From NCBI GenBank assembly GCA_942159475.1, contig OW804100.1, positions 9,626,127 to 9,690,126 on the forward strand: a DNA stretch of 64,000 bases, written 5' to 3'. Position 1 is the first letter of the stretch. The number at the start of each line of letters is the position of its first letter. The DNA comes from Sthenelais limicola (Eukaryota > Annelida > Polychaeta > Phyllodocida > Sigalionidae). The notes under the pieces are model-generated. The model saw only the letters and a list, made by a program, of their open reading frames with translations, was not told where the DNA came from and searched no databases. A program made the translations under genes and the position numbers. Shown here one piece after another: positions 21,331 to 34,208 of this stretch.

Positions 21331-24300
21331 TCATAAATATAGGGCTCTGGCCTCCTGAACATAGTGTTTCCACTTGGTCCCTTTGCCCCTCACCCTGTCT
21401 AGTATCTTATCCCCATATTGGATCGCACGAAATCGCTTACACAATTCCTTCAGAAAGACAATAAAAACAATATCATTTTCATGAAATAACCTCTGCCTGT
21501 GTATATAGTTCTTCGCCAATATAAACGTCCAGTTGACAAAATCTCTCTCTTTTCCCCCTCCCCTCACTCCCAGAAGGACATGAGTGGGGGTGACGATCTC
21601 TGAGGATGCGTGGACAAGTGAGTGACTATCATTGAACCACCTTTTGATTTCATTCCAGAACGACATTACTCTTTCACAAAAGTAGAAAAAATGGACAATA
21701 TCATCCTCATCTTCACAATATGAACAATCAGGATACAATTTTACATTAATGTCCTTCAGGACCTTGTTGCAACAAATATTTCTGTGCAGGATTCTGTACT
21801 GTAATGACTGCAATCTGGGTTCGGTGCATACTCTGAATGGGGTTTTAAACCTACACCGGATTTCCTCGATAGATGACATTGTGTCTTCGACTCCGAGAAT
21901 AGTACTCCACTTACTCATTTTTTCTATGATATCTGGTCTGCCCTCTAAGACAAACGCGCTATATGTTTCTTTAACGCTTGCTTTGTATACATTTATGATC
22001 TTTCCATCTATTTCGAAGTTAGCAACACAGTAGTCAACCTTAGTAGAGTCAGCTTCGTCTTCCAAGATGCACCACCAGATGTTAGGGACGGCAAGAGTGA
22101 TTTGAATTCTTTCCAGATAGCTAATATTAATTCCGTACTTAGACCTGAACTGTTCAGTTGATAATAGAATTCCGTCCTCACCCACCAGGTCGCCCACCTT
22201 AGATATACCAGCCTTCCTCCACCTCATGCTTTCAATCATTTTACCACCAGACAGTACAAACCGATTGTAATTGAGTCTTTCTCTACACATATCTTCCCTC
22301 GTCATAGGACACTTGTTGTAGTACACTTCGTTCCACACCTTTAAGATCTCACCATAGAATTCATTTAACTGCTTCTTAGGTTTACTGCGGCATAGAAATA
22401 TGTCTTCGACACACCTTCCATGAAAACATTCCAAGGTTTTGACCCATTTAGCCCCGGGCCTTAGAAGGGCTCTCTTTGTCCATGCTATTCTGTTAGCTTT
22501 AACCACTTCGTGGATGCTACGCACCCCAAGCCCCCCCTCCCCTATATCTTGCTTGGTGTATGCCATTTTGATTTTACATTTTCTGGACCCCCACAACATT
22601 GTCTTTGTCACCTTCTCCACTTCTTTGATGAATGCTGGATTTGTAGCCGTAACTGCCAGTGTATGCTGTATTATTGGCAGAATAAGAGAGTTGTTAACTA
22701 CAGCTTTACCCTTCAACGAAAGTTGTCTGGGGGCCCAGGCCCACGACACCCCGCATCTTCAGTATGGCATCATTAAAGTTCAAGTCAGCCTCCTTAAGGT
22801 CTGCATCCGGATGAACCAGACAAGCCCCAAGGATCTTCAGATAATCCTGAAATTGGACAGGTGCCTGACCCAATATTTCTTCATCAAATTCACCCAGGCA
22901 GAGTCCTACTGTCTTCTCTATATTTATGCATAGCCCCGAGGCCTCCCCGAATGAAGACATAATTTCAAAAACTCTTTGCAAGGACCCGGTATCTTTTAAT
23001 ATGAAAGTGGTGTCGTCTGCGTATTGCACAATCTTGTGCTCGGTTACCCCTGTCATAACACCCCTGATATTTGGGTCGTTTCTAATATAATTGCCCAGGG
23101 TCTCCACTACAATATTAAACAGGGCAGGAGAGATAGGGTCCCCCTGCTTGACCCCTCTTTCTAAATCAAACCATTCGGATGCATATCCATTGTTACCGAA
23201 CGCGGCTTTGGAGCCTTTCAATAGAGTTTTGACCCAACGAATTATGTATTCTGGAAACCCAAAGTGGCTCAAGCATTGCATCAGGAATTGCCAGCTGACG
23301 GTATCGTACGCTTTTCTGAAGTCTATAGCGATTATCATGCCACTTTCTTGTTCAGCATGCAAAAAATCAATAATATCATGTACTCTTCTTATGCTTTCGC
23401 CTATATATCTACCCTTCATAAAACCTGTTTGGTCTTCGTCGACAATATCTCCAAGAACTCTGTACAGTCTATCAGCGATAACCTTCGATACAATCTTATA
23501 GTCAACGTTTAGGAGGGTTATGGGCCTCCACCCCTTAATATAGCGTAAGTCAGTACCTTTCTTCGGAATGACTGATATTAATCCCTTACATTGTTCCCAA
23601 GACATAGACTCATTTTTTTCGACCGCGCATACCATCCACATGAACATAGTTTTGATTTGGGCCCAGAAATATTTATAAAATTCCGCCGTGTAACCGTCAC
23701 ACCCCGGCGACTTACCATTTTTCAACCCTTTAACGACCCCGCCCACTTCCCTCTCAGAGATAGGTAAACACAGTCTATCCCTTTCACTCTTCTCAACTTT
23801 CTTGGAGTCCTGGGAAAGAAACATGTCTGCAGCTTCTGTAGAAATTTCCCTTTCACTATATAACTCCTTGTAGAAATTTTTTCCCTCATTGAGGATCTCA
23901 CCTGAGTCGTTGGTGATATTACCGTCGACTATTAGCCCTGATATACATTTACTTTTAGCTCTGTTCTTCTCGAGGTTTAAAAAGTATTTGGAGCATTTCT
24001 CCCCCTCTACCATCCAGTTAGCCCTAGATCTGAGCAGGGCACCCTCTGCCTTTTCTAGTTCGAACTCTCTCATTTCGGCAGTGATGTTCTTCTTTTCATT
24101 TATTTGGCTATTACTCAGTTGTTCCTCTTCACTCAGGCATCTTAATCTTTCTCTCAGCCTCTCTTGGCCTCTTCTCGCAGCTTTAGCTCTATTTCTACAG
24201 AATTTAATTGTGAAGCTTCTACATCTTGTTTTGAAATATTCCCATCTTAAAACATCACACATATCCCTATCCATTCCCTCCACCTCCTCAGCTATTCTCC

Positions 24301-25183
24301 CCACCCCCTCACAATAATCTTCATCATCAATCAGCTTACAATTAAACTTCCAGTGCCCCCTCCCCCTTCTTGTTTCGTCTGTTCCAATCTTGAACCATAT
24401 TCTCTTGTGATCGGAGAGAGGACAGATAACTGTCCCCGCTTCCACCCCCCTCCCCAATAGAGCGTCATCTACAAATATATAGTCCAGCCTGGACTTCTGT
24501 TCTTTTCTATCCCAGGTGTCTTCCCTTTTACCCATACAGAACAACGAATCATTGATCCCCAGTTCCCCCACAAACGTCTGGAGGGCCAACGTGTTCTTTT
24601 CGGTTGGATTCTTACACATATCGATGTTAAAGTCCCCCATAATACACAATGAGTCATACTCCAGTTTGGAAACAATTTTTTTCACCTCATCAATTTTGTC
24701 TAGTTGGGTTTGCCCACTGCATGAGTTTGGCATATATACTGACATACAACAATATTTCACATTATATAATTCAAAAATAACATACACAACCCTTCCTTCT
24801 GTGTCTTTACCTTTGGAGATAATTTTAGCGTCCAAGTCAATAGATAACAGTAAGGCAACTCCGTTAGAATTGGACCTGCCGTGGCTAAGGAATATTTTCC
24901 CCCTCCACTGGCTGGCCCAGATCCTTTCGGTCTCAGGTGTACAGTGCGCCTCTTGTATAGCGATGACCGAGTCTTTCAGTTCGTGTAACTCACTAAAAAT
25001 GGCCTTGCGCCTAACGATATCAGCCAGTCCATTAACATTAAATGATACAAGATTTAATACCTTCTTTTCCTCATTTAAACCAGTCCTAAAAAACCCAGTT
25101 TCACCGCTGGGAACGGCCTCGTCCGCTGTACTGTTCCTATCGATCAAGACCGCACCTTCCCCACTATTGACGTTGTCCGCCAT
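21331..25183 (-). pseudogene. LINE EN-RT polyprotein, single 1-base frameshift
   Basis: Encodes an apurinic-like endonuclease and RT that together copy element RNA into a nicked target. Endonuclease (about residues 44-270): FNVNGL, QEAH at 77-80, MGDFNID, SRLDY at 231-235, SDHK at 257-260. RT (about 480-790): GKSPGCDGY, GWRPITLLN, IDFRKAYD, GVKQGDPISPALF and the catalytic QYADDT near 720. The C-terminal part, continuing in another frame from 22,749, has a CX2CX7HX4C knuckle (CSYC...H...C). The start ATG at 25,183 is preceded in frame by TAG ten codons upstream. Total length is 3n+1, which would give 1,283 residues if one base were removed. The break lies at the C4/G4 run at 22,749-22,752, where the aligned frames are offset by one. 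It could be a sequencing error. Confidence 0.92.
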
Positions 25184-25395
25184 ATTGGTTCCGGGACGGA
25201 AGTTCGGCTATACATACTCCAGACATGGTGCGTTCACCAAGTCTTCCCGCCTTGAGCTGCCCTCTTGATCAACACTGCCCTGACTCTCTCCCATTGCTCA
25301 GTTTATGAATATTAATAATTATGCTAATTTATATTGATAATGTTACGTAATCTTACGTAACCCAAATGAGGTAATAGGTGAGCATAAAATGGGTG

Positions 25396-25575
25396 TGACA
25401 CGACCTTGCATCTCAAGGGGTCCTGATGCCTAAATCGACAAACTGACATAGCCATTTCTTATGATTGACAAACGACATAGATCCTTTCTTAGAGGGACAA
25501 ATCGACATTGGGATTCTGGGGACAAGGGACAAATGCTCATCCTTAGCGCGACAAATCGACACAGGACAGTTTCTC
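25396..25575. repeat. Degenerate GACAAATCGACA repeat block
   Basis: Several spaced copies of words such as AAATCGACAAACTGACAT, ACAAATCGACAT and ACAAATCGACAC occur over about 180 bp, with spacing of roughly 35-45 bp. It resembles the GACAC-rich block at 10,237-10,590 in style. No protein or transposon end is visible. Confidence 0.55.
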
Positions 25576-26600
25576 CATCAGGAGCCCTATCTCATAATAA
25601 AATATATCAGCACTAAGTTGAAAGAGGAATTCATATAAAAACTAATGGGGTACATTTAGGCGTTTGTTGAATGAAAACCGTATAGCATTTAATATTACAT
25701 AAATATTGTTCATGAACCAACCTATTGCAAGTTATATATATAACAGTGGCACAGACCAAAGATTCTCTATAGGTATCACAAAACTAGCCTATCATGGACT
25801 ATATATATGAAAGTTTTATATCCTAACATGTTTGAATCGGACATAATGTATAATGATCGGCTTAAATACTGATTGGGACAATGTTACTTTACATGAATTC
25901 CACAATATTAAACTAGTATCTAGTATTCAACATTTGATCTTCAGCAAGGTTTATTTATTCGTATTTTTACTACAAATAACAAATCCAGTTTAATATGTAC
26001 CTAGTGCATACGTGTACCTAATGTACAACTAGGCTTTGGCTTCTACTTACGTTTTACTGATTCACTTCGGAAATTACTGACCTTTAACCAAAAATCAAAA
26101 TTACTGACTGCGGGAACTCCATGCAATTGGAAATACAACTTCTTCAAATCAAGAACATTTGACATCTCTGCATGCCGTGTTGAAGTTAGTCTTAAATAAA
26201 CGTTGTTGCCCGCCCAAACTTGGAGCAACAGAGGCGTGCGTATCTGATATGGCCTCAGGTTTATTCCCATTTACACTGTGCTGGATTTGACCCTCACCCG
26301 ACCTGCTCCTGAGGAAAGCAGGAAAATGCCTCTCTCCTATTTCATATTTGGCAGATAATACTCACGCTTTTGGACCGGCAGTGGCGACACTTGTTTATTC
26401 TAGAGGCTAAGGAAGCGACACATAATAACCTTGAGACTTTCTCTGGGGGCGGCCAAGGTCACTGACTGGAGTTCCCAGCTTTCTCATCTCGCCCATTATG
26501 TCGTTTTCTACGGTGCCCGATAGTGTTCCATCTTGGAGATACTTATATTGTTTTGTCACACTCCTGCGAATCTAGCAGTTCCTCTTAAAATTCGATTTAT
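25576..26600. other. Non-coding DNA
   Basis: No gene or repeat recognised between the LINE flank and the next TIR element. Confidence 0.5.
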
Positions 26601-26609
26601 AATTACACA

Positions 26610-27446
26610 TATAGTCATCTACGATATCATAGAGGATGTCGTCAAATGTTATGCAGTGCAGACATAGCAGATGGCCGTCTACAACATCGGAGAATCTACG
26701 ATGTCAGTTTGCATTGCATACAGCTGCATTGCATAATAATGAATCGTGAAATGGAGGAGTCCTCGTGGCTTCAAAAATGACATTAAAGCACAATTTAAAG
26801 GTAGAGAGGCATTAAAACGGTGACAAGTTGCATGTGAGAACATCACCCATAAGTTTAATATATTATAATTTAAAAAATATAGCTTTTAATACTTTCATCT
26901 AAAAAAAGGCTAGCAAATTATGAAACCTATTTTGAAGTACAAAAGATAAATAAATATGCAATGTATAAAATTCATAAAATATCATCTAACATTGAATACT
27001 GATACATTTGGATAGATAAATTTTACCTCTTTTCATTATAAATATATTTTAAGAATGGTAAATGTTGTATCAGTGCATCGCAGAGTATGTTTGTTATGCA
27101 AGGCAGAATATTCACACAGTGAATATAGCATTGTTTATTTTTTCACCAAAATGATTTGATGTCAATATTTTTACCATGAAATAGATAACCATAACCGTAA
27201 GTATTCAGGTTTGAATTTTGGTCTCATTACGGCGGCCATTCTTAGAGTAAGAAATAATCCAAAACATTTATCAAAACAGCGTAGAAATCGATCGTGGATG
27301 CCAAGAGTTGTACGATGTCGTAGTAGATGTCGTAGATGTCGTAGATGTCGTAGATGTCGTAGAAAGTGCAACACAGTCATTGCACATGCCTGTCTACGAC
27401 GTCGTAGAATCAATCCACCGGCTCGTAGATTGTTATGCAACGGGGG
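26610..27446 (+). mobile_element. Palindrome-rich TIR element, copy A
   Basis: Shares its whole length, in opposite orientation, with 34,209-35,010. Common landmarks are AATCGTGAAATGGAGGA, CTCGTGGCTTCAAAAATGA, GTGCATCGCAGAGTATGTTT, TATTCAGGTTTGA and the end TTGTTATGCAACG. It contains the perfect 14-bp palindrome CTACGACGTCGTAG at 27,394-27,407 and a 9-bp microsatellite (TAGATGTCG, about five copies, 27,313-27,362) absent from copy B. The left end is less well preserved, so the start is approximate. There is no transposase; a frame here is arginine-rich only because of the microsatellite. Confidence 0.75.
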
Positions 27447-29214
27447 CTTTGTATACAATTAAGAGCTTAAGGTCATAATCCATAATACTCGGGGATTTTC
27501 TTCAGACGACAATTCAAATTTGTATGAAAATCTGACCACATTGAATGATCGATTCTCATATTAATGAGTAAGGATTCCTCTGGACCCATCCTACACTTAG
27601 CCACAATTTAGACAAAGGCGAAGTATTGTACATTGATGTTTCAATGATTCTGATTACCTGCAGCAGACACCTCCATCAAGTTTCGTTATATTGTCCCTAT
27701 TTTGATCATGGTAGTACTTTCAATACTACATCAAAACACTGTCAAGTATACAGTACTCGGATAGTACCCCTTGTAAGCAGGCTATGTGGAGGTTTGTTCA
27801 ATGCCCAGCTTGTAAGGGGGAGGGGGAGGGTGCAAGGGAAAGGAAATCATCTGGAGTGTGGTGCAGTAACACACAAGAGTATTGCCTCTGAATTGTGTCG
27901 CAGCCTTGAATATTAGTATGAGGAGATCATGTTGGAATTCTTTGAAAGTGTTATTAAACAGGGGCAGGCGAGGTGGCCCACATTCTAGTGGCAATGGACC
28001 ATGAGAATCTAAGATCCCTGAAGTCCAATTGCCCGATCTGACACAAGGGGTGTGGGGGAGGTGGGCAGGGAGAGGGACTGTGCCCCTTAAGGAAAGGTTT
28101 GCATGGCAGTTCTTATGACATGGATCTGTGATTGCAGTGAGTCTGAGACTGGGACTGCCGATATGTGGTTTACAGGACTACCAAGGTCAATATGGTGTTG
28201 CCAAAGGCCCTTGTCTTCCAAGTTAAGTAGGTCTCCTTCGAACAGAGAGCAGGTCCATACTACTGGGCCTGTGCGAGAAAATCCACAACCTCATTCCGCA
28301 ATCAGCTCACAATAGCTGAGAACCCAGTGAAGGAGGCTGAGTGAGGTGAAGAGCATGATCTATGACATGGGCTTGGAGATGGTATGGTTTGGCAATGTGT
28401 GGTTGCATGGTTTGAATGTGCTGTATTGTTGATAATGGCAGGATGGCTATGAGTTCACAGAATATGACAGGGGAGGACGAGACTGCATGTGGGGTCACAG
28501 TGACATCCTTTTTTAGATCAAAATAAAAAGGGTTTGTTGATACGGAATCAGTTTCTCTGGGTGGAACAGAGAAACTGATCAGGAGAAGGCTGACCTACAG
28601 AGAGAGTCTAAGAGCTCATTGATCTTGATGACCCAACCGGTGGCAGATGACTGGTGGAGAACCAGCTTTGGAGGCCAGTGAGTTTGAGGGAGTCTATTGT
28701 AGTAGATTCTGTATCCTTTTTTCTCTGATTCTCTTGAAAAGTGATTGAGCAGTGTAGTCAATATTGACAGTTACTATGGCCTCAACTATTGCCAGTAGGA
28801 CTCTATGAGGGGCGATCCAGTGGAATAGCTGCCAGAAGTTTGATTGGTTGGAACGTCTGGATGCAGTGGCCATTTGTGTCCTGAAGGTGCAGAACTCCAG
28901 TCAATGGTAGATGTGTTGAGTTGCCCAGATTACAATCTCAGCAGAAACTGTACTAATGTTTGAACCATCCCATGTATAAATTAATAGATTGTTTATTATT
29001 AACTCGTTTTCCAGCAGCTATGCTGTCACTTGTTAGTCACAATCTTATAGAGTAATATAGTATAGATATTTTTATGAAATGAATTATTATAAGAAATATT
29101 CCCTCCAGTTAACCAGGTTTATTGTGTTTAGGTTCCTCCAGAGATCTGACACTAAGAGATGACGGAGTGTGTGTGTGCGGGCTGGGGGTTGGCGTTCTCC
29201 GAAGGTGAATATTG

Positions 29215-29290
29215 TACTACGCATGCACAGCGATCTGCGTAGTATAAATATGAGGCCCTGCATTGGTCAGTCATTATTATGAATAAACAA
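29215..29290 (+). promoter_or_regulatory. TATA box plus AATAAA, solo-LTR- or promoter-like
   Basis: A perfect 9-bp inverted repeat TACTACGCA/TGCGTAGTA (29,215-29,244) runs directly into TATAAATA (29,243-29,250). AATAAA follows at 29,282-29,287. A TATA box only ~35 bp before a polyadenylation signal is the compact layout of an LTR. No TG...CA ends or target duplication could be fixed, so it may instead be a host promoter or chance. Confidence 0.35.
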
Positions 29291-30544
29291 CTGTAACTTC
29301 AATTCTGCCTTGAGCGCTTTATCAACGTTTGTGCTTATTTCTAGCTTCACTCATCCAACTTAGCTTATTTGTTCCGGATTTGTTCTCATACATGGCACGA
29401 TATCAGCCGGCGAGATTTACGACGGTAACAATTATAGATATTTTTTGTATAAAATATAACGATGGGAAATGGCTTGTCAGATTACCAGCAATTCAATTTG
29501 AGCCAAACTATTCGGGATCCATCAAGGGAAGTTTATTTTGAAGTAAAATGGATTCAGAAGAGCAATTGAAACAGAATAGGTCCATATTGACTTTTATTGC
29601 TTCTAAACAGACGCTATTCAAGTGGACGTCGATCACGGCCCTAGCTGTTGGCCGGTTTTGGCCGAGACACAGCCTGAGGCCTCCCTGCCATCCTAATATG
29701 TGATCGACCCTCAAAGGTCATGTCCCGGGGACGAGGTTTCGAAAGGAGGAACTGAAATGTTTACCCTGGGGACATGGAGCCGACGACTGGGGATGTTGAT
29801 GAAACAAGAATTGAGAGTGGCTACAATGGGGGTAACTGGAAGCGCCAATACCACTGCCTTTATGTCTATAGAAGAAGGTTTAATTGATATGTGGGCAAGC
29901 ACCCAGGTTCATTTGATGTAGAGCGCAAATAAAGGAAATGTTTTGGCCACGACTGTTAGAAATAGCGTGAAGTAGGCCTAATGAAGATCTATTCTACTAC
30001 TCTGTAATTTGCATACAAATGTGCTCTCTATCATTGTCACACTGTTGCCTCGTGGCCGTGTCGCTGTTCCCCTGATTAAATTTTCGACAACAAGTACTGC
30101 GGGACAGAGTATCCATTTACCCACAGTTGAACAGTTAACACGAGTTAACGTCATTATTCCCATGAGACCCATTGAAAAGGCTGGTATGATAACATAGGAC
30201 TCCAAGAAAACTAAATATATAATTGCACATCTTACAAATTGTTTAAAAAGAACACAACATTTAAGTTATCTTGATTCAAATACTGGTCGAAGACAAAGAA
30301 AGTGAGCGCATATTTTCATTGATAGAAATTTCAGGAATAAAATGTTAAAAACGACGATTGCCATGCTAGTTATTACGCGCATTTCCATGGAGTGAAGTGG
30401 CCATCTTGGGTCCTAATATGAAAGGACACATCCTTTTCACTCGATCGCTAAGTCCTTAATTCATACATAATAGCCTAGATGATGTCAAAAATACATCCGA
30501 AATCAGACAAAAACTAATATACATGTACATGTGTTCCCGATTGT

Positions 30545-30602
30545 GCCACCATTCTGCCCTGAAGGAACCACTCGCCACCATTCTGCCCTGAAGGAACCAC
30601 TC
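30545..30602. repeat. 29-bp tandem duplication
   Basis: Two identical, adjacent 29-bp units beginning GCCACCATTCTGCCCTGAAG. Simple duplication with no coding role seen. Confidence 0.9.
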
Positions 30603-33600
30603 TTTAAAAACCATCAACTCTATCATGCAGACTTCTCCAAGAAGCAAACAACAATAAATCAAGTGAGGTTGGCCTATGCGGAGGCAGGTGTCCTAGCTGG
30701 AACAAGAACTCTGTCGACATAATTATTTACACTAAAGCATAGAAGCAATCGCCATTTCCACGTGTAAGGTTTAAACGCGTAAAACTGGTTTCTACATGTA
30801 TCAATGTATCAACTTAGATACATGAAACAACATGGGGAATCTATGGAACCGGCCTGGCATGTACATATATGAAGGAATATTTATGGCGACATTTGCCTGA
30901 AACATCAGCTTGGTGCCTTTCTGCTTTCTTAATGCAGCAGCCGAGTCCAAGACAAAAGAAAAATGGCCCCTCTGGCTTTGCACCACGCATTATTGTTCTT
31001 GATATAAGCGGTTCTGGCGTTGATTTTACCACAAGGACTCTCATAGGTTTGACGGTGGAGCGCCATTGGCCTTGAGCCGTCAATATCACACATAGACAAT
31101 TCTCTGAGTAAGGGAAATTTGCTATACCCTAGAGACACACAGTCATATCTAAAGATTGCCCATGCAGCTATTCTCCTTCTGCTTTTGTGGCAATGTTACC
31201 GGGCAATGTTAAAGGATGTGTAGCTAGAAGTATACTAGAAGTCATCCAACCAAGCAGAAATCTCACCGGAAGCAATTGTTCCCACCACTACCAAAGCTAC
31301 CGTGGTGAACTCGCAAAAATTCTACTGTAATTTGTGGACAATGAAGCAAGCCACAGCTTCACATTCAAAGCTCATTCAAAATCCGGCGACGCGATAAAAC
31401 TTTCATGGATAATTAGGCATTTTTTCGGCTGCGAGTCTATAATGATAAGTTATTTATAAGAAATTCGTATTTGTATTAATTCCTTTGATAAAGTTATGCC
31501 AGGACCTCCCAGACTATAATATGGGTCTACAACGACGTGTACTTTCCCTTCTTTGCCATTTTGATTTGTTATGAGTTATTTGAATTTTTGTTCCAGACCA
31601 TGTAATCAGTAAATCAAAAGATTAAGCCTACCCTTGAACGGACAGCCACTGAGTGTTGTATCTGATATCCTAGTCATACGTGACCTAAGGAACGTTGCGA
31701 ATGTAACATATCGATGGTTTTGCTAAAATCATACTTATGAACCTGGAGGTATTTGTAAGCCACACTATGTTGATATATATAAGTTTACTCAGTTTACGGG
31801 GGAAACCTCTCAAAAGGGTTTATATATTATATTACGTGTGCAAAATCAGTCAAACATTGGTTTGATAACAGTGATCAGCGACACTATATCATAGTAAGTA
31901 GTTTCCAGGGCAAAATACTACTAGAGCAATATGTACTAAGGCCTAACCCAGTGTCTCATATAGACCGTATATTTTTGGGAAACCCTCCTGGAATGAATAC
32001 GCAGCTCTATAATCAGCGCAGCATCTATAGTGTATTTCGGAATGGCCATCATATACGAAAGTTAATGTACTTGTATCTAATATTTTTTCATTAAGTCAAA
32101 AACATTTTTGGTAACAAGTACATTATTCTCAGTGATTGCTGATCATCATTTGTTCATATCATACTTTAAAAATAGAGAGAAATAATATTATCCATGTAAT
32201 GAAATACAGATTGAGCAAAAGAGCAATGTCATTTGTAGGTATATGACTCTCTATCATAGCCGGACACCCAGGGAAACACACTGCCCCCGATCATAATACA
32301 TGTACATGTATACATGCTGTTTGTATAAACTATATGCTGTTAAAAACGGAAAGGGCAAATTTATGAAAATAAATGGCAGAAAAAGGGATGGACCAAGTCT
32401 CAGTTGTTTTGTGTTTATGGTTATTGCAGTGTCTGTAGAGATGATAAAACAAACAAGATATTTAGCTGGGATGCAATGTGTAGCCAACGATAGCTAACGA
32501 TCCCACGATTTCTTTAACAAATCAAGATTAATTTTCCATGCAAAGCCAAGAGGACGGTTCAGATGTATGTGTGACATTTTCTGTATCTGGGCACATATCA
32601 ATTATCAAAAAAGCGAGATGACCTACTGCAATTATAATTTTTTTTAAACTTGACAAATGGAAAATATCGGAGGCTGTTTGCGCGAAATAATACATCAAAA
32701 TATATTCAGGATGAACAAATTCATTTCACTTGACCGCAAGGGGAAAACAATATTCTAATTTATGAGATTCTACCAGAAATACAGACCCCCACATTCTTGC
32801 TAGAGGCTCCGGGGGGTTTCACTTTCTGTAAGCTAACCCTTCCCCGGAAGACTCACGGTGGGAAAAATAAAAACAAGAAGTTAGACTAGACCACTAGCAT
32901 CCTGATGCTGAAACTTAGAAGCACTGAGAGAAGGTTCTTGCCAGGTAACTTGAGGCAACAAATATGCAAACAGAACGAAGCAGTCCATGTTTTCAAAGAA
33001 ATCCCGGTGAAGTTCCTGGGGATTGAGAGAATCTTCCAATTCTCCCATTTGTGTTACATGACTTACCTAAGTAAAGTCCCTGTTCTGCCATATCAAAATA
33101 TTATGTAAAGATACATTGTCGAAGCAAAGCAAAAAGGTCTTATAATTGTTGCATATAATTAACTTATAATAATTTTATTTCCTCCCTTGCTGGAAATGGG
33201 ATCAACATTACTTTCTTGTCTATATAGTTAAAAGGGTTATCATGGAATCGAACAATATTTGCGTGCTTTAAATGAGAAAGTTATATCAATTACGTATAAA
33301 AACCCGTGAGCCTAAGTCACAATTATGTTTCACTGTATTGTTTGACTTGCTGTATAAACATCCTAAATAATGATTTTAAAAAATATGTAATTTATTCAAT
33401 ATAGCCAAAATTCTGTTTTCCTCGTAACAACCGCTCCATACTCAGTACAATATCCAAGCTGTGCCTTGTTGGGATGGAAGGAAAGCAAGTAAGAAGCAAA
33501 CGAATCTTTTTTTCTTTTGACTTTTGAATTATTTAGAAGTTGGTTATTCACGGGTCTCTCCCTCTTGTTCATTTTAACAAGAGAAGCTGGCAGGTCACGT

Positions 33601-34208
33601 TGTGAAATGAATGGGCACCGACCGAATTAACACTTTCATTTTAACACACTGGCTTAAAAAATAAACAATCAAAACACATTCGCCGCTACTTTATCACACC
33701 TCGCTCTGCCAAAAGAAAGCAATTATTCCAACACTATCTTTTGTTGCTTTCCGTCATTCTATAGCCTTCCTCTTATATCTGAGTAAATAGCTGGTTAAGG
33801 ATGAGAGGTATTCGGTAATATATAATGTTTATTTTGTCTGTTTGTTCAAATTTAGCTTTTTTATCCTCTTCAGGGACATGCTTTGAGAAAAGTAAATTGA
33901 TCCCATACAGCCACAGGTATGAATAAAAAGGTAGGAGCACGGGATTCCCTTCTGTACTTGCATTCTTTGCCTTTCCATTGAAAGTGTAAAATTGAGCAAA
34001 TGGTCGCAGTACCGCGATGACGGCGATGCTACAGCCATCAGGTAAGTGATGTTGCATGGTGCAGCAAGGCTTCCTTGTCGGTCGGCTTAAGTTTTACATA
34101 CTTAATTATCCTTGTCTATCAAAATATAGAATTTGGTAACTCTAAAAACTTTTCCAATTCCAATTACCAAAGCAATGATTCTCTCGTTTTCAAAAATAAA
34201 AGCTATTG

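Larger units (their letters stand above)
20799..25298 (-). mobile_element. Full-length-looking Tx1/L1-like LINE with 15-bp target duplication
   Basis: The 4,500-bp insertion is bracketed by a perfect 15-bp duplication, CAGTTTATGAATATT, at 20,784-20,798 and 25,299-25,313. On the minus strand it runs: 115-bp leader, one long ORF (25,183-21,331), ~530-bp 3' untranslated region, and an A-rich tail seen as a T-rich run next to the left duplication. The perfect duplication and an ORF with a single 1-base lesion indicate a recent insertion. No ORF1 lies upstream of the EN-RT ORF, so the copy is either 5'-truncated just before it or belongs to a family with one ORF. Unlike the other LINEs here it is nearly undamaged. 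Confidence 0.92.
27447..34208. other. Non-coding DNA between inverted repeat copies
   Basis: About 6.8 kb without a recognisable gene. Features seen: a promoter/LTR-like patch at 29,215-29,290, a 29-bp tandem duplication at 30,545-30,602, a TAGGCCTA palindrome at 29,973, and TA-rich stretches. Open frames are short and motif-free on both strands. Confidence 0.5.

Noticed and set aside
23091..25268. Several plus-strand open frames of 80-250 codons
   Set aside because: They are antisense shadows of the minus-strand LINE ORF, which has clear endonuclease and RT motifs.
27211..27462. Arg/Cys-rich open frame
   Set aside because: It is produced by the TAGATGTCG microsatellite and palindromes of a transposon; the other copy has no such frame.
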